In this document: in pieces, positions 11,505 through 23,524 of the stretch
Position numbering within the stretch: the first letter of the stretch is position 1
Layout of the letters: every line of letters starts with the position of its first letter
Origin: Pseudeuparius sepicola
Taxonomy: Eukaryota; Arthropoda; Insecta; Coleoptera; Anthribidae
Assembly (NCBI GenBank): GCA_963920635.1
Contig: OY987298.1
Coordinates: 24,530,647-24,594,646 of the forward strand
DNA: 64,000 nt
Direction of reading: 5' to 3'
Made by a program: the position numbers and the translations under genes
Notes under the pieces: generated by a model
Databases searched by the model: none
Told to the model about the DNA's origin: nothing
The model's input: the letters and a program-made list of their open reading frames with translations, nothing else

Positions 11505-12708
11505 ATACAGGGTTATTCAAAAACAAATGCCACCAGTAACACAGCGGTATTCTACTCCAAAAATAAAGTGACCCGTGTTTTTTCTTTTTGTTCAAAGCTC
11601 TATATTAAGGGCCCCACGGGCCCTTAAATGGGGCCCTAAAATTTCGTTTTTTCGCTATATATTTTAAACGGCTTGATTGATTTTAATGATCTTTTGCACA
11701 CGTTCATAGATAATTATGTCACATAATTATGTTATAGTGCAGTATCCGCAACCGCCAGAGGGCGCCACTTTCATTCCAGTTTCATTTATTATGCTCAGAA
11801 CTTTTTTGCCCACAGTTAATTTGTAAATTAATTTGAACCACTTTGTAAAAAATTCAATCCTCTACAAAAAATTATTCTACAGTTTTTTTCATAAATTTTA
11901 CCATTTCGGAGATAACGCCCAAAATTCAGCCATCATGCACGTACCACGAACCCACTCATATTAAACATTAGTGGCATAATGATCTAGTTATTTCTGGAAA
12001 CAAACAATGAAACAATCACATTTACCTTTTGACCATGTTTTCTAAAATTCAAATACAGTTTTGTTGTAATTTAATACATTTAGTTAAGTTTCCCTAATAA
12101 AATAATGATACAAATACCTAATATTGAAATAACTACAGCAAATGCTCAAAAACTTTCAAATTCTTAGCATTTGCTTGAAACTAAATGTCAAATACTTAAT
12201 AAGACCTCTTATTTTAAGTGTGATTGTTTCCAAAGGTAAATGCCACTAATGTTTAATATGCGTGGGTACAAGTTACGTGCATGATGGCTGAATTTTGGGC
12301 GTTATCTCCGAAATAGCATAATCTATGGAAAAAATACTAGAATAATTTTTTGTAGAGAATGAAATTTTATTAAAAAAATTAATTTATAAGTTAACTGTGG
12401 GCAAAAAAGTTATGTGCATAATAAATAAAACTGGTTGGCACAAGTGGCGCCCTCTGGCGGTTGCGGGTACTGCACTATAACATAATTATGTGACATAATT
12501 ATCTATGAACGTGTGCAAAAGATCATTAAAATCGATCAAGCCGTTTAAAAGATATAGCGAAAACACGAAAGTTTAGGGCTCCTTTCAAGGGCCCGTGGGG
12601 CCCTTAATATAGAGCTTTGAACAAAAAGAAAAAATACGGGTCACTTTATTTTTGGAGTAGAATACCGCTGCGCTATGGGTGGCATTTGTTTTTAAATAAC
12701 CCTGTATA
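11505..12708. mobile_element. 1.2-kb foldback element ending ACAGGGTTATT
   Basis: The left end ACAGGGTTATTCAAAAACAAATG is inverted at the right end, and the arms extend several hundred bases, including a 'gggccc' -rich block and a 'ggcgccactt' / 'aagtggcgcc' block. The flanks also contain 'attgagtaaag' and its complement, so the inverted symmetry extends slightly beyond the TATA boundaries. It has no coding capacity and lies just 3' of the acylphosphatase gene. Confidence 0.85.
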
Positions 12709-13869
12709 TTCTAATATAGAATATATCCTTTACTCAATGCTTAGGGTTCAGAAAACACTTGTAAAATAGCCAGAAAAATTGTTAGTTTTAAATAGTTTTA
12801 GTGATCAATAGATCACACTGCATAAAAAAAATTAAAGAATGTTCAGTGGAATTCAGTAAAATATTATTACCACTTATTCAAAGAGAAGTTAGTATAGATA
12901 ATTAGATAGAACACAGGGTACAATATCAGGCAGGTGGCTAGGCTATTGTTTCTGTTGTCATGACATTTTAACCTGAAATTTATTAATCTGTCACTTCACT
13001 TTGACGTAGCATTATCTTTGAGAAAGGAGGAAGATTTATTCTCCGAAAGCTCAGAAAACAAATTTGTTGAAGTTATTTTTTGAGTTAGGTACACGTTTAA
13101 AGTTTCGTTCATTCACTATTAAGAATTTATGAATTTTCCAGGCAACTTGAAAAAGTTGTCTTTCGATCAGTTTGGTGGCGAAAAACCCAATTAAAAATTA
13201 AATGGACACTGCATATGTGTTCATTTCTGATACAGGAAACTTCATTCTTTTCCTACATTTGCATAAGTAGGCTAGTGGGCAAGTGCATTGATAGCAGCAG
13301 CAAATCCGGACAACCTGGAATAAATGATAAAAACGTATTTTTTCTTAATATTAGCAAATATCTCGATTAGTATCAATCTTATAGCAAAATACGTATTTAT
13401 CAAAATTTAAGAAGAGTAAATAATCATGTATTAACACATTCAATTTCCTTTTGGTGACATACATTTTTATTTGGTAAAGAAATCATTGCATACTTGCTGC
13501 CACACCACCTAGAGGTAAAGTAGGTACCTGGCGTCAAGGTTTCTTGCCCGGCGCGTTTTTTTTTAAGTGGTCTTCCCAATAGGCCTAGTTCACTATACCA
13601 CCAACTTAAGTTTCTTTTGAGGTTGAAGGCTCATCAGAGTTTTTTCGCCTTTCTGATGTTACTGGTTGTTCGATTCGATTTTTAATTTGAGTTAAACTAG
13701 GTCAACGTAAAAAACGCCCATCCCCAATTGTGAATTTACAGTAAAGAAATGCATACATATAGGTGGAAGGTGCGTGGAGAGTAAAAATCTCCTAACAGCA
13801 ATTTTGCGTGTGCTTTTTACATCGAATTATTTATTAAAAAATAACTAAACTAGCCTAAAATTAAATTTG
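12709..13869. other. Intergenic, no gene seen
   Basis: No open frame with recognisable motifs, no RNA gene and no clear repeat boundaries were found. The sequence is A+T-rich with one higher-G+C patch near 13500-13560. Confidence 0.4.
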
Positions 13870-15560
13870 TTAAGGGGGGTCATTGTTAATGTCATTTGTC
13901 GATAGCGTCGATAAAGTGTCTAGGTTTTCTGTGCGGAAGTCTACGGTCAATTTCGTACATACATGCGTCCGTAAGTAGTCGGTTGGGGTGGTTAGTGTGA
14001 CGTCATAGATTTTTTGTGCGTGATTTATAATATATTGGGTTACTGTGGGTATGTTCATTGTGAATGGTCCTGTTTGAGGTGTACCACTCTGCACCTACTG
14101 CCATACGAAGGCACTTATTCTGTATAACTTGAATTTTGTTAATTGGCGACTTTGCCGCGAATCACCAAGCGGGGCACAACAATAAGGAGGGTGTGTATAA
14201 ATCAAAATTTTGTTTTGAACATTAAGCTTCCAGTTTCTGGATAGTAATGGAAATAATTTTGATAAAGCTCCTTTTGCCATATTTATCCTTGAGTCTACGT
14301 GAGAAGGCCACGTTAGTCTTTTGTCTATTTTGAGCCCTAAATAGACAACCTCGTCGCTGCAGTCAATGGGGACTTGATTCAGACTGATTGGCTGTATTTC
14401 CGGTGGTAATCTCTTTTTAGTAACTATGAGGGCTTTCATTTTTCGCTCATTTATTTTTATTTTCCATCTTACAAAATAATCTGCGACCAGGTTCAACGCA
14501 CGTTGTAGGAAAGCTTTAATCAGCCTCTGAGATTTATTTGTTGCTAGGATCGCGGTATCGTCCGCGTAAAGAGAGACTTTAGTGTGAGGATACGACGTTA
14601 AGTCACTGATAAAAATGGAATACCGAACCGGACCCAGTACTGAGCCCCGCAGCACGCCGGCCTATACGTTGCGGAACTCTGAACTTTTGTTTTCGACCCT
14701 GACACAGAATTTTCTGTCGGATAGAAAGTGTTTGACAAAGCGAACAATGGGGGCCGAGAAGCCCCCTCTGAGCATTTTATATAGCAGCCCCCAGTGCCAC
14801 ACTTTGTCAAAGGCCTTTGCAATATCCAACAGAATAATTCCAGCGCTTTAGCTTTTGCAAACTTTTGGTAACATTTTCGATTAGTCTGCAGGTTTGAAGC
14901 TCCGTACTGTGCATCGACCGAAAACCGAATTGCTCTCCCTGTATAATGGACAGATTATCAGCATCATTTACCAATCTGGAGAGTAGCACTTTTTCAACGA
15001 TCTTTGATATAGTAGAAAGAAGGCTGTCTATAATCACTTGGCGAATTTGAGCCACTCCTTTTCGGGATGGTAATTATTTGGGACTTTTTCCAAATAGCAG
15101 GGAAGTATTGAGTCCTTAGGATGCTATTTGTTAGATTTAGTATTGCAATTGATATTTTTTCGGTAGTAATTTAATCGCTTTGTTATTGATACCATCGAGG
15201 CCGGGGGCTTTTCTTATTGGTAGAAATTTGATAATATTATTTATCTCCTCCAGGTCACTTAGGGGAAGCTGACCCGGTGGAGCTTGTACCATTCTCGTTG
15301 TCGTTTCAATAACCTCATCCTCCGAGTCCGGGTCATCCCTGGGATTTAGGTTAAGCGAAAACTGAGAGACGTACTCGTTCGCGGTAAAAACGTTTGGTGG
15401 CATCGGTGTCTCTGTCGTTTTTCCCTTAAGGTTTTTAATACCTAATTCGCCAGAAAGAGCGTTGTGTCGAAGTCAAAATTTCTCGTGACTGTTGCCAGTT
15501 GTCGTTTTTAAAGTCGGAAATCTGATCTTTTAGCTGCGTCTTGTAAAGTAGCAATGCACA
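13870..15560 (-). pseudogene. Jockey-type non-LTR retrotransposon, reverse transcriptase remnant
   Basis: Minus-strand pieces in order are: a region with APGLDGINNKAIKLLP (15140-15400), a segment with SKIVEKVL and QFGFR (14870-15055), then GSVLGP and the catalytic YADDTA block followed by the thumb region with EVVYLGLKIDKRLTW (14095-14655), and a short C-terminal tail (13870-14094). This is the RT domain order of Jockey/CR1-like LINEs. Frameshifts and stops separate the pieces. No endonuclease domain or ORF1 is seen upstream, so it is a 5'-truncated, dead copy. Confidence 0.9.
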
Positions 15561-15828
15561 TTAGCCTATTCTTTGAATTTTTCCATCCCCAATATAAAAC
15601 TGCTTTTTCATTTGCATACCATATAGCTGTACCTGATTGTAAGTACAGGAGTGCAAGCGAGCTGCGTCTTTGGTTGGCGGTAACCAACGATATATAGGTA
15701 TAGTAGATACATTACCAAAGGCAACTTGTTTTGTTCAATGATTTTAAAAAGATGTTATTGTTGGCACATTCAAGATTTTCAGTTTTTTGACACGATTTAG
15801 GTTATTTTCTTATAAGTATCTCAAAGTA

Positions 15829-16316
15829 TACAGGGACCGGCAGAAAGTTGGACACAAAAATGTAATATTTTTAAACTCTGATTTCAATTAATTTAAATTT
15901 CTAGCTGTTAATCGAACAAAATTAAAGTTTAGTAGCAAATTCATGTATTAACCGATGATAAGTTGCGCTTGCGGTATTTTGTTTTTTTGTAATACACAGG
16001 GTGGTCGAAAAAATACAAAAAAGTTAAATTTCTTTTTTTTTGACTAGGTGGCTGTGATTTTAAATCTGACATCCACCTTTGATTCCAAAAAACTTTTGTA
16101 AGTAACTTTCTGCTGCATTTTAAAAAATAAGGGTACTTTACTCTTGGGTTATTTTGACATTTTTGAAACTACCTCGTACCAAAAAAGAGATATTTAAATT
16201 TTGACATGTGCGTTTTGAGTTTGAAATGATGCACCAACTTTTATCAAGAATAAAATTTTCTGAGAAATTAATAATAAAGTTTTCCATTTGTGTCCAACTT
16301 TCTGCCGGTCACTGTA
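15829..16316. mobile_element. MITE, ends ACCGGCAGAAAGTTGGACAC, TA duplication
   Basis: The left end reads TACAGGGACCGGCAGAAAGT and the right end is its complement (ACTTTCTGCCGGTCACTGTA). Only about 28 bp are inverted; the centre is unique. A second copy sits at 37911-38401 and a fragment near 3724-3812. TA at both edges suggests a Tc1/mariner-derived non-autonomous element. Confidence 0.85.
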
Positions 16317-16551
16317 TATACGACATACAAATCTATCAAAAAAACTATTTATTATGGATCACAAAATAGGAAAAACGGAATTTAAGAAATACCGATGTAA
16401 ACAAATTACCTCGTCTTCTTCCCCCCGCTAATGTAGAAGCAAAACAAAGCCGTATTATTTGTATTACCGTGAGTCATCTATCCTTATATATCGTTGGCGG
16501 TAACGATGCTAGGTTTGGTAAGCTTTTGGTAATAGATTGTACGAAACACTA

Positions 16552-17465
16552 TACAGTGCCCGCCAAAAAGTCTGCACCAGATAGGAAAAATTTTTAGTAA
16601 CTAACTTACGGAAAATTTGTTTGCGGCATCAGGTTTTGCTTGCTCTAGAACCAAAATTGACATAATCAAATGTTGTGACGTAGTCTTTTTTATATGTCAA
16701 ATTTGACATTAATGAAAAAAATGTCCGAAAAATGGGCTTATTTAACCGAATTTCGAAAGAAGTCATAAGAAAAATATATTTCTTTCGCAATTTTATACCC
16801 CTGTGCAAAATTTCAAAAGTTTACTACGATTTTCATATTTTGCCCTTTGTTGCCCTTTTCCGTATTTGTTAATCCATAAAAGTCGATCCTATGTAATTTA
16901 AAACACTCATTGACTGAATACATACTGCACAATACTTACTTTATGGTCTAAATATATTTCTTTTCCTTTTTTTGCAAAAAAATTAAAATGAGGGCTTGTT
17001 GAAGAAGCACGCTTGGTGCAAAACTGATCTCATATTTACAGATAAACACATAAATTCGATTTACAAACTTCTTTCTATTGTAAATGGTTGTAAAAACACA
17101 CAAATATTTCTGTCATGCTGATCTGATATCTAGAAAATTTAAAATATTATGTCCAATAATATCCAACAAAGGGCAAAATATGAAAATCGTAGTAGGCTCT
17201 TGAAATTTTGCATAGGGGTATAAAATTGCGAAAGAAACATATTTTTCTTATGACTTCTTTCGAAATTCGGTTAAATAAGCCCATTTTTCGGACATTTTTT
17301 TCATTAATGTCAAATTTGACATATAAAAGAGACTAATGTCACAACATTTGATTATGTCAATTTTGGTTCTAGAGCAAGCAAAACCTGATGCCGCAAACAA
17401 ATTTTCCGTAAGTTATTTACTAAAAATTTTTCCCATATGGTGCAGACTTTTTGGCGGGCACTGTA
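16552..17465. mobile_element. Foldback element ending CAGTGCCCGCCAAAAAGTCTG
   Basis: Ends are precise inverted copies (TACAGTGCCCGCCAAAAAG ... CTTTTTGGCGGGCACTGTA) with TA at the borders. Homology between arms continues for more than 250 bp, including 'aacctgatgccgcaaacaaattttccgtaag'-type sequence on the right and its complement on the left. No coding capacity. Confidence 0.85.
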
Positions 17466-17624
17466 TAAACTGTGTTAATTTAACAAGTCTCATTTTTTTA
17501 TCCATACAGATGAAGAAGAAAATTGTTCGTCAAAATATACTCTGGTGAGGCGTTTGGGTCTTTAAATGTTTGTACTCTTTCTGTAATTATTTTTCTTTTT
17601 GTAAAACTTTTAATGAATTTCATT

Positions 17625-17935
17625 TTTTCCTGCCTGTATAAAGCGGATGTAGTATCTCAGCCACTAAATGTGTGTAGAAATAAAATGTTGTCCATAATTG
17701 AAGCGCCCAAATTCATACATTCTACTGTGCAACTTTCCCTTGTCTGGCTTTAGAAAATAACTAATATTTGAGTGAGACCCATTTAAGGTAGTAAGAATTA
17801 CTAGCAAATCAGTGGCTTCGCCGATTATAATTACCGTTTTATACTTATTTGATTCTTCAATTGCAGATTGCAGGGTTAACAATTAATGTGTCGGCATCTT
17901 TATTAGCCTTCTTGACTCTGGAACTTTCATTCGTC
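17625..17935 (-). pseudogene. Fragment of the same 'GEDTDLL' transposon protein family
   Basis: On the minus strand the block reads KYKTVIIIGEATDLLVIL, then SYFLKPDKGKLHSRMYEF, matching the order in the broken gene at 5940-7263 (VIGEDIDLLVLL, FFKPSRGKVESCWY). A shift into another frame gives ILFLHTFSG, a stop replacing the expected Cys, then DTTSALY. Upstream residues KDADTLIV fit the same family. It is a short dead copy without visible inverted ends. Confidence 0.7.
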
Positions 17936-18435
17936 AAACTATTACGATAATATATCCTCCAGCTTTTGATACCTACATAACTTCAAAATAGTTTATAGAC
18001 AATTATTTAATTTGCTTTAATTTTGGTAACTACATATTTTGCTTAAAGTTGATAGGAATTGAGTTATTGACAAATAATAAAGAAAAACATTTTTTTATCC
18101 CCTTTTCTTAAGATGGCAGCCAAATCCTTGCTTTCTGGGGGGGGGTGCAAATTTGATACGTGCTTTTTAACACAAAAACAAACAAATTAAAATTATTTCC
18201 AGCTTGTCTGGAAATGCTCCCGCTTATGAGCTATTTTATGCGACTTGCCGACTGGCCTAAAGGTACAATCGAAACTTTCGTGCATTCACATAAACGAAAT
18301 GGGCTTTTAACTGCCTAACGGCTAGTTGTATTGTAAAAAACAAGGTTATCCTCTTCTGAGTAGTATAAAAGCAAACAGATGAGTTCTAGAAATGAACATA
18401 ATTTCCACCACAAACAACTTATTAAGCACATGCAC

Positions 18436-18638
18436 CATCATATCGTTGACTGACGTATTTATAAAGACTTCTCACGGCTATAGCTTTATGTCCTGGAAAA
18501 CAGATGGCTCTGATGGCTAACAATGTATTCTGCTTTGTATTTTATCTCCGGAAAGCGCATGGTGAGCCAAAAATGTGTCAGACATGACAGCCGTGAGCAG
18601 TCTTTAATAATACTTGTATCAGTCAACGATCATATCAT
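18436..18638. repeat. ~200-bp inverted repeat (MITE-like)
   Basis: The left arm 'atatcgttgactgac...cttctcacggct' is inverted on the right as 'agccgtgagcagtct...tcagtcaacgatcatat', with arms of about 45 bp. No clear target duplication was identified. It lies downstream of the truncated acylphosphatase copy. Confidence 0.65.
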
Positions 18639-18685
18639 TAAATTTATGTATAAAGTCAAACTCTCAAGAATAAAAACATATTCTT

Positions 18686-19897
18686 AAATTTCTTCAACTT
18701 TGTCCTTAGGACCTTCTATTTGTCCTATAACAGTTCCACGATGTGTATTCATGCACCATCCTTTCAATCCTAATCTGTCATTTTCTTTTTTCGTGTACTG
18801 TAATTTTACATAAATTTATCGCTGTGAATAAAGGTACGAATTTGCCTTGGTATTGATATCCACATATTCACTGTTAAAAAAAAAACGAACTAACATATTT
18901 ATAGATATATTTAATATTATTGTTCGACATATTCAAATGAATTATTGAGGGTTATCGTGATATACGGGGCGTGATCTATTTCATAGTATTTACCACGCTC
19001 TGCTACTGGTAAAAATACCAGACTTATCAGCAGAAATCACCCGTATAAAATTCAAAGGTTTTTAATGCGGTCGACGTCGACCTAGTCAAGGAGGCAGCCA
19101 ATAAGAAAGCGAGCAATTTGATTGGTCGGCGTTTCGGAGATCCGTGGATCAGGTGTCGACGTGGGCCAGTTAGGCCAGTATAACCAGTGCCGTGCACGGA
19201 AATGAGGATTGCGCTTTATTTTACGGATTTTGGTTTTGTGTATAGATTTTTGTGTGGTGTTGTTTTCTGTGTAACAAAATTGTTGATTTGCTTTGGTTAG
19301 GATTATTTCAAAGTTTATTTTATTATTAGAGCATTTAAATAAAATTTGTATAATATTTCTTATTGTTTAATATTGTTTTACAAAGCAAATGCCGCACAAG
19401 TGTTTTTATGCTGTTCCAAGTGAGTTCATTTATACTATACCCTAGGCACATAAGTCCAAAATGTATTTCTCATATGCATAGCAACAGCGCTGGCACAACC
19501 CGGCACAGGACTAATACTTTTAATATGTAATTAATATTTCAGCCTTGCTAATATTTCAATACAATAATGAATCTGTGTGATATTTGTGTCTAAAAAAGTA
19601 AATAATATGAACGTGAACCCAAATTTGTAAATGACATCAGTTCGTATCCTTTAATATAAGTGAATCTACAAATTCATTATCTATTCACTTCGTAAATTGG
19701 TATAAAAATAACTTGACAACTTTTGTTTAACTTACCATCCTGAAACATACTCCTGGAACAAATACATACATATATTTATTTTACAAATATCAATAAATTT
19801 TTCCTTTGATGTATAATTCTAAGCAGGTACCTATCTTACCTTGGACTCTGCCAATGACTTCAAAATCTATAGAAACTAAATCCTGCGAGGAGCCCAT
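18686..19897 (-). pseudogene. Second acylphosphatase copy, apparently lacking its last exon
   Basis: Three exons match the first gene base for base in length: 19840-19897 (58 nt), 19736-19752 (17-nt microexon) and 18688-18797 (110 nt). All internal splice sites are canonical (GTAAGA, CAG; GTAAGT, CAG). The peptide has DFEVIGRVQG, then VCFRM with the catalytic Arg, then GLKGWCMNTHRGTVIGQ with the catalytic Asn. The expected donor at the end of exon 3 is absent. The frame instead runs Ile-stop, giving 62 residues and losing the C-terminal third of the fold. No exon-4 homologue was seen between 17500 and 18687. It is either a pseudogene or a copy encoding a short form; I favour pseudogene because the missing strands belong to the core. 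Confidence 0.85.
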
Positions 19898-20101
19898 TTT
19901 TGTATTCAAAACCTACATTGGCCAATTTCATTTAAAAATGTTGGCACAGGAAATACACTTTGAGATAAAAATAGAAAACTTACCACTATGCCAAACAATT
20001 ACAAATAAAATATCTTCATCTCCTGTAGGCAAAAAATTACAGTAAAAGACATTTATAATGTATAAAAAACACGTTTTAGAATTCTTTTTGAGTGCCCTTT
20101 A

Positions 20102-20182
20102 CCTTATGTGCCCTGATAATTTTCTGAAAACATTCGTTACAGAGGAAAATTTTGCTGCCATTATTTCCTGAGCAGACATTTT
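20102..20182 (-). other. Possible 5' exon (27-codon upstream frame) of the second acylphosphatase copy
   Basis: On the minus strand an ATG at 20180-20182 opens a frame that reaches a donor-like ATAAG|GTAAAG at 20102. Joining to the acceptor TGTAG just upstream of exon 1 (near 19913) would hit a stop within two codons. If real, it is a 5' UTR exon with a short upstream frame rather than an N-terminal extension. No homologue is recognisable. Confidence 0.25.
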
Positions 20183-21208
20183 TTATTCAACCGTTACCAG
20201 TAGCGAGACTGAAAGCACAGAGTATTTGTAAGCATAGAATAGCCACGACTATTCTGTGCCGAAAGCTTGGAGTTTGATCTTTCTCCATTCATCAAAAGTC
20301 CAGCAATGACATTTCACATTTGGACAAAAAGTTCAAAATAGATTTATGCCATGATGAGGGTGGCTTATACCATATTTTTTTAGATTTATGTCCTCAAGCG
20401 CAATTCACCTGAAATTGAAAAATCCAAAACACTTTTTCAGCTTTTACCCTTGTAGATTGAAAATGAGCGGGATTCGGATAATACTTGATTGGCCCAATTG
20501 CTCTATTTTGACATCAGCATCAGCATTTCACATAGGCAGAAATCGTGACTTGAATGACAAATATTTTCCATTTTTTTCCACGGTAACATGGAGTTTCTTT
20601 ACTGGTATACTAAACATATGACATTGACAATGTATATCAGCAGAATCGGACACATCTTTGTCCATCGGACCATCTGTGTCTTGGTCTCAAAAACCAAATA
20701 AATATAGTTTGTTCCTTTTAAAAAATGTAACACACCAGAAAGCTTGTATATTCCCTGCAATCTTTGGTTTAACCTTTTTTTAGCACAAAAATAAACAAGT
20801 TATAGGGTGGCCTGTTCTCAGGTGATCTCCCTGTGCCATTATTTAATGACTCACTTTTTATATCCTTAGAACAAATATGACTACAATAACAGACAAATAT
20901 TTTGCATTTCTGGGACTACGATTGTACAACAATAATTTTATTCCCTCAGAATTAAAATGTTTAAATAGTTTTGATATGTTTTCCTGCTCCCTCCTCCATA
21001 AATATACTTCACGCATAGGTACTCGTCAGCACTCCTGAAAGTGTAGGCTGGATATTTCATTGTTTTGAGTGGAATGGAGCTACTCAATGAAAAAAATGGT
21101 GATAGGTTGTAGGGGGTATTCTGTGGTTATAGGTTTTCAGTTTCTGACGTTTAGAATGTCACAATATTTTAAAAATCCAGCTTTATTATCATTTACCTTC
21201 TTTTTATA

Positions 21209-22166
21209 GACCGTCAGACAGTGACAGATTTTCCTTACTGATTTTCTCATTTATGCCTTGGAGAGGGTTGAAAGGTAAATCGATGCTGAGTCGGAAAATA
21301 GTAATTTTAAGTTTGGCCCCCGGGGAAAACATATGGAAAATTCGATTTTTCAAAACAGAAAAAGTACTAAGGTACTAATTCTCACTTATGCCATGTTCAC
21401 CGTTCACCGTATGATTTCTTATACTATTCCGACCTCGAAAAGCCAAAGGCATAAGTGACGCTTGTGGAAAAAGGGTTGTATTAAGGGTTTGGCAGATCAC
21501 ACAAAAAATGACTTGGTTTACTGACTCCGTCATTTATTCCGTTCGAAATGGTGAAAACTTATATCCTCACTAGCCCAAAAATTGATTGGCAGAAGAGATA
21601 CGTGGGGGAAAATGCACTTTTGGGCCGGAAAATAAGTCGGAATTTTTTTTGTCAACTGATTTTGTCAGGTATAAAATGAATTGCAATAAAACTTTCTATA
21701 GTTTCAGAGGCATAAGTGCAGAAATCAGTTGACGAAAAAAAATTTTTTCCAACTTATCTTTCGACCCAAAAGTGCATTTTTCCCCATGCGTCACTTCTGC
21801 CAATCAATTTTTGGGCTAGTGAGGATATAAGTTTTCACCATTTCGAATGGCATAACCGACGGAGTCAGTAAACCAAGTCATTTTTTGTGTGATCTGCCAA
21901 ACCATTAATTCAACCCTTTTTCCACATGCCACACTTATATCTTTGGGTTTTCGAGGTCGGAATAGTATAAGAAATCATACGGTGAACATGGCATAAGTGA
22001 GAATTAGTACCTTTTTTTCTGTTTTGAAAAATCGAATTTTCCATATGTTTTCCGGGGGCCAAACTTAAAATTACTATTTTCCGACTCAGCATCGATTTAC
22101 CTTTCAACCCTCTCCAAGGCATAAATGAGAAAATCAGTAAGGAAAATCTGTCACTGTCTGACGGTC
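21209..22166. mobile_element. Foldback element family A, ends GACCGTCAGACAGTGACAG
   Basis: The arms are nearly perfect inverted copies of more than 400 bp, from GACCGTCAGACAGTGACAG on the left to CTGTCACTGTCTGACGGTC on the right, with TA at both borders. It is inserted in an interspersed repeat whose uninterrupted relative is at 34540-34660 ('ccttccttttacggtaacgaat'). A second copy lies at 50912-51923. Confidence 0.9.
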
Positions 22167-22268
22167 TATTATGGCAACGAATCTCTTTGCAGCCAATATT
22201 TTGTAGTTTTGTGTCATAAAGTCGTATGTATACCCTCTTACATCCTTCTGTCAAAATATTACTTCAAG

Positions 22269-22297
22269 CACAGACCTATATGCTATATAGGTCTGTG
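22269..22297. mobile_element. 29-bp palindromic insert with 7-bp duplication CTTCAAG
   Basis: The stem CACAGACCTATA pairs with TATAGGTCTGTG around a 5-nt loop. The heptamer CTTCAAG occurs directly on both sides (22262-22268 and 22298-22304). Related palindromes with 7-bp flanking duplications are at 49696-49734 and 44677-44717. Confidence 0.75.
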
Positions 22298-22772
22298 CTT
22301 CAAGTTTGACACAAAGAATACGAAAGAATGTCATATATTATGCGCACATACGATTTTATGTCACGACTAATTATTAAAAGTATTAAAATTAAAGCTAACA
22401 TCTCTCCACTTTTACAATGAAAGGAGTAAAAACTTACAGTCTCAGCTCCACAAACACAGCTTTTTTTAATATCAACTGTACACATGTACCCTCCCCCTCC
22501 TAGGGGGTCATCTTCAGCAGTGTAACATAGAAAATTCAAAGCTAGAAAAAAATATATTTTTGAATTAGGTACCTAGGAACTTATATGGAGTAATGAAGTT
22601 ATACAATAAAATTGAATAATAAAAGGTGCTTACCTTTCTAGACGTAGTCTATAATAATTATATATATAATTATCTAAAAAGGCTTCGTCGTAATATAATA
22701 CAGAGCAATTTGAAACCAACGAATAAAAAATTAGTGAAAAAGAGGTCAAAGAAGCTTGGCAGAAAACATGCA

Positions 22773-23184
22773 TGTTATATCCGACCTCAAGCATCACCTT
22801 GATCATAACCTTGTTTTTACCCTTGATTCTGTTTACTGTTGGATATTATGTTCTCATTCTCTATTGTTCAAGATGCTTACTACACAGATATCATTTTCCA
22901 TTGTATATTGTTCTAGAATGATTACTAGAACATATCATATTCCTATTGAGTATTGTTAAAACTTGCTTACTGCAAGAATTGCAGAATTTGATCTTCCCTT
23001 TGTCTTTATATTCTTTTCCCATGAGAACCACAACACCTCAGCATAACAGATCTGTATAAATAGGACCTAGTAGAGTAAGAGTGTGAATTCTAGTCTTGTC
23101 TGTAGTCTAAGCCGAAACTCTGTAACTCGCGTTACTCAAATAAAAGTTTTTTAAAAAGTCTTCGTCTTCACGTCGCCCGTAACA
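22773..23184 (+). repeat. 5' LTR, 412 bp
   Basis: Begins TGTTATATCC and ends CGCCCGTAACA. A TATAAATA box lies at 23055-23062 and an AATAAA signal at 23139-23144, giving a plausible U3/R/U5 layout with transcription starting about 25-30 bp after the TATA box. Confidence 0.95.
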
Positions 23185-23204
23185 ATTTGGTGTCAGAAGT
23201 GGGA
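23185..23204 (+). promoter_or_regulatory. Primer-binding site, probably tRNA-Leu
   Basis: Immediately after the LTR comes TTTGGTGTCAGAAGTGGG. From memory this complements the 3' end of a tRNA-Leu (TGG = CCA end). A comparison with insect tRNA sequences would settle the isotype. Confidence 0.65.
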
Positions 23205-23212
23205 TCCTCGAT

Positions 23213-23351
23213 AAAAGGGTCTTCAACGAGGGAGATCCGGAGGCACTTAGAAGGACAGTCTCCTCGGGGGTCACCACAACACTACGATTGGAGCCAGCTG
23301 AAAAGGGTCTTCGACAGGGAGATCCGGAGGCACTAAGAAGGACAGTCTCCT
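23213..23351 (+). repeat. Duplicated 52-bp block in the retroelement leader
   Basis: The block AAAAGGGTCTTCAACGAGGG... at 23213-23264 recurs at 23301-23351 with a few differences (period 88 bp). Both contain GAGATCCGGAGGCACT and GGACAGTCTCCT. Leader repeats in insect errantiviruses can bind host factors or act in packaging; no role can be read from this sequence. Confidence 0.85.
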
Positions 23352-23399
23352 GAGGCCAGCATCCAGCAACAACAGCAGCATCAACGACATCCAGCGAGC

Positions 23400-23422
23400 A
23401 TGAAGTTACTTCTATTGTAAGT
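23400..23422 (+). promoter_or_regulatory. Short upstream start codon and splice donor for env RNA
   Basis: An ATG at 23400 opens a leucine-rich start that meets the consensus donor TT|GTAAGT at 23416/23417 after 17 nt. Unspliced, the frame stops at once, leaving gag (ATG 23525) as the next start. The phase fits the acceptor at 29101-29102. Confidence 0.75.
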
Positions 23423-23524
23423 GAAAAACTTGAAGTGAATTTTATTTGTGATTTTTTTTTGAACTTTCTACGTTGCTATTATTGAACTTTCTACGTTATA
23501 ACGATATTACCTTTTCATTTCAAC

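Noticed and set aside
14615..14851. Plus-strand frame across the Jockey remnant
   Set aside because: It is the antisense of the RT gene; the minus strand carries the recognisable YADD domain.
21910..22254. 114-codon minus-strand frame
   Set aside because: It is the arm of a foldback element and has a mirror-image partner in the other arm.
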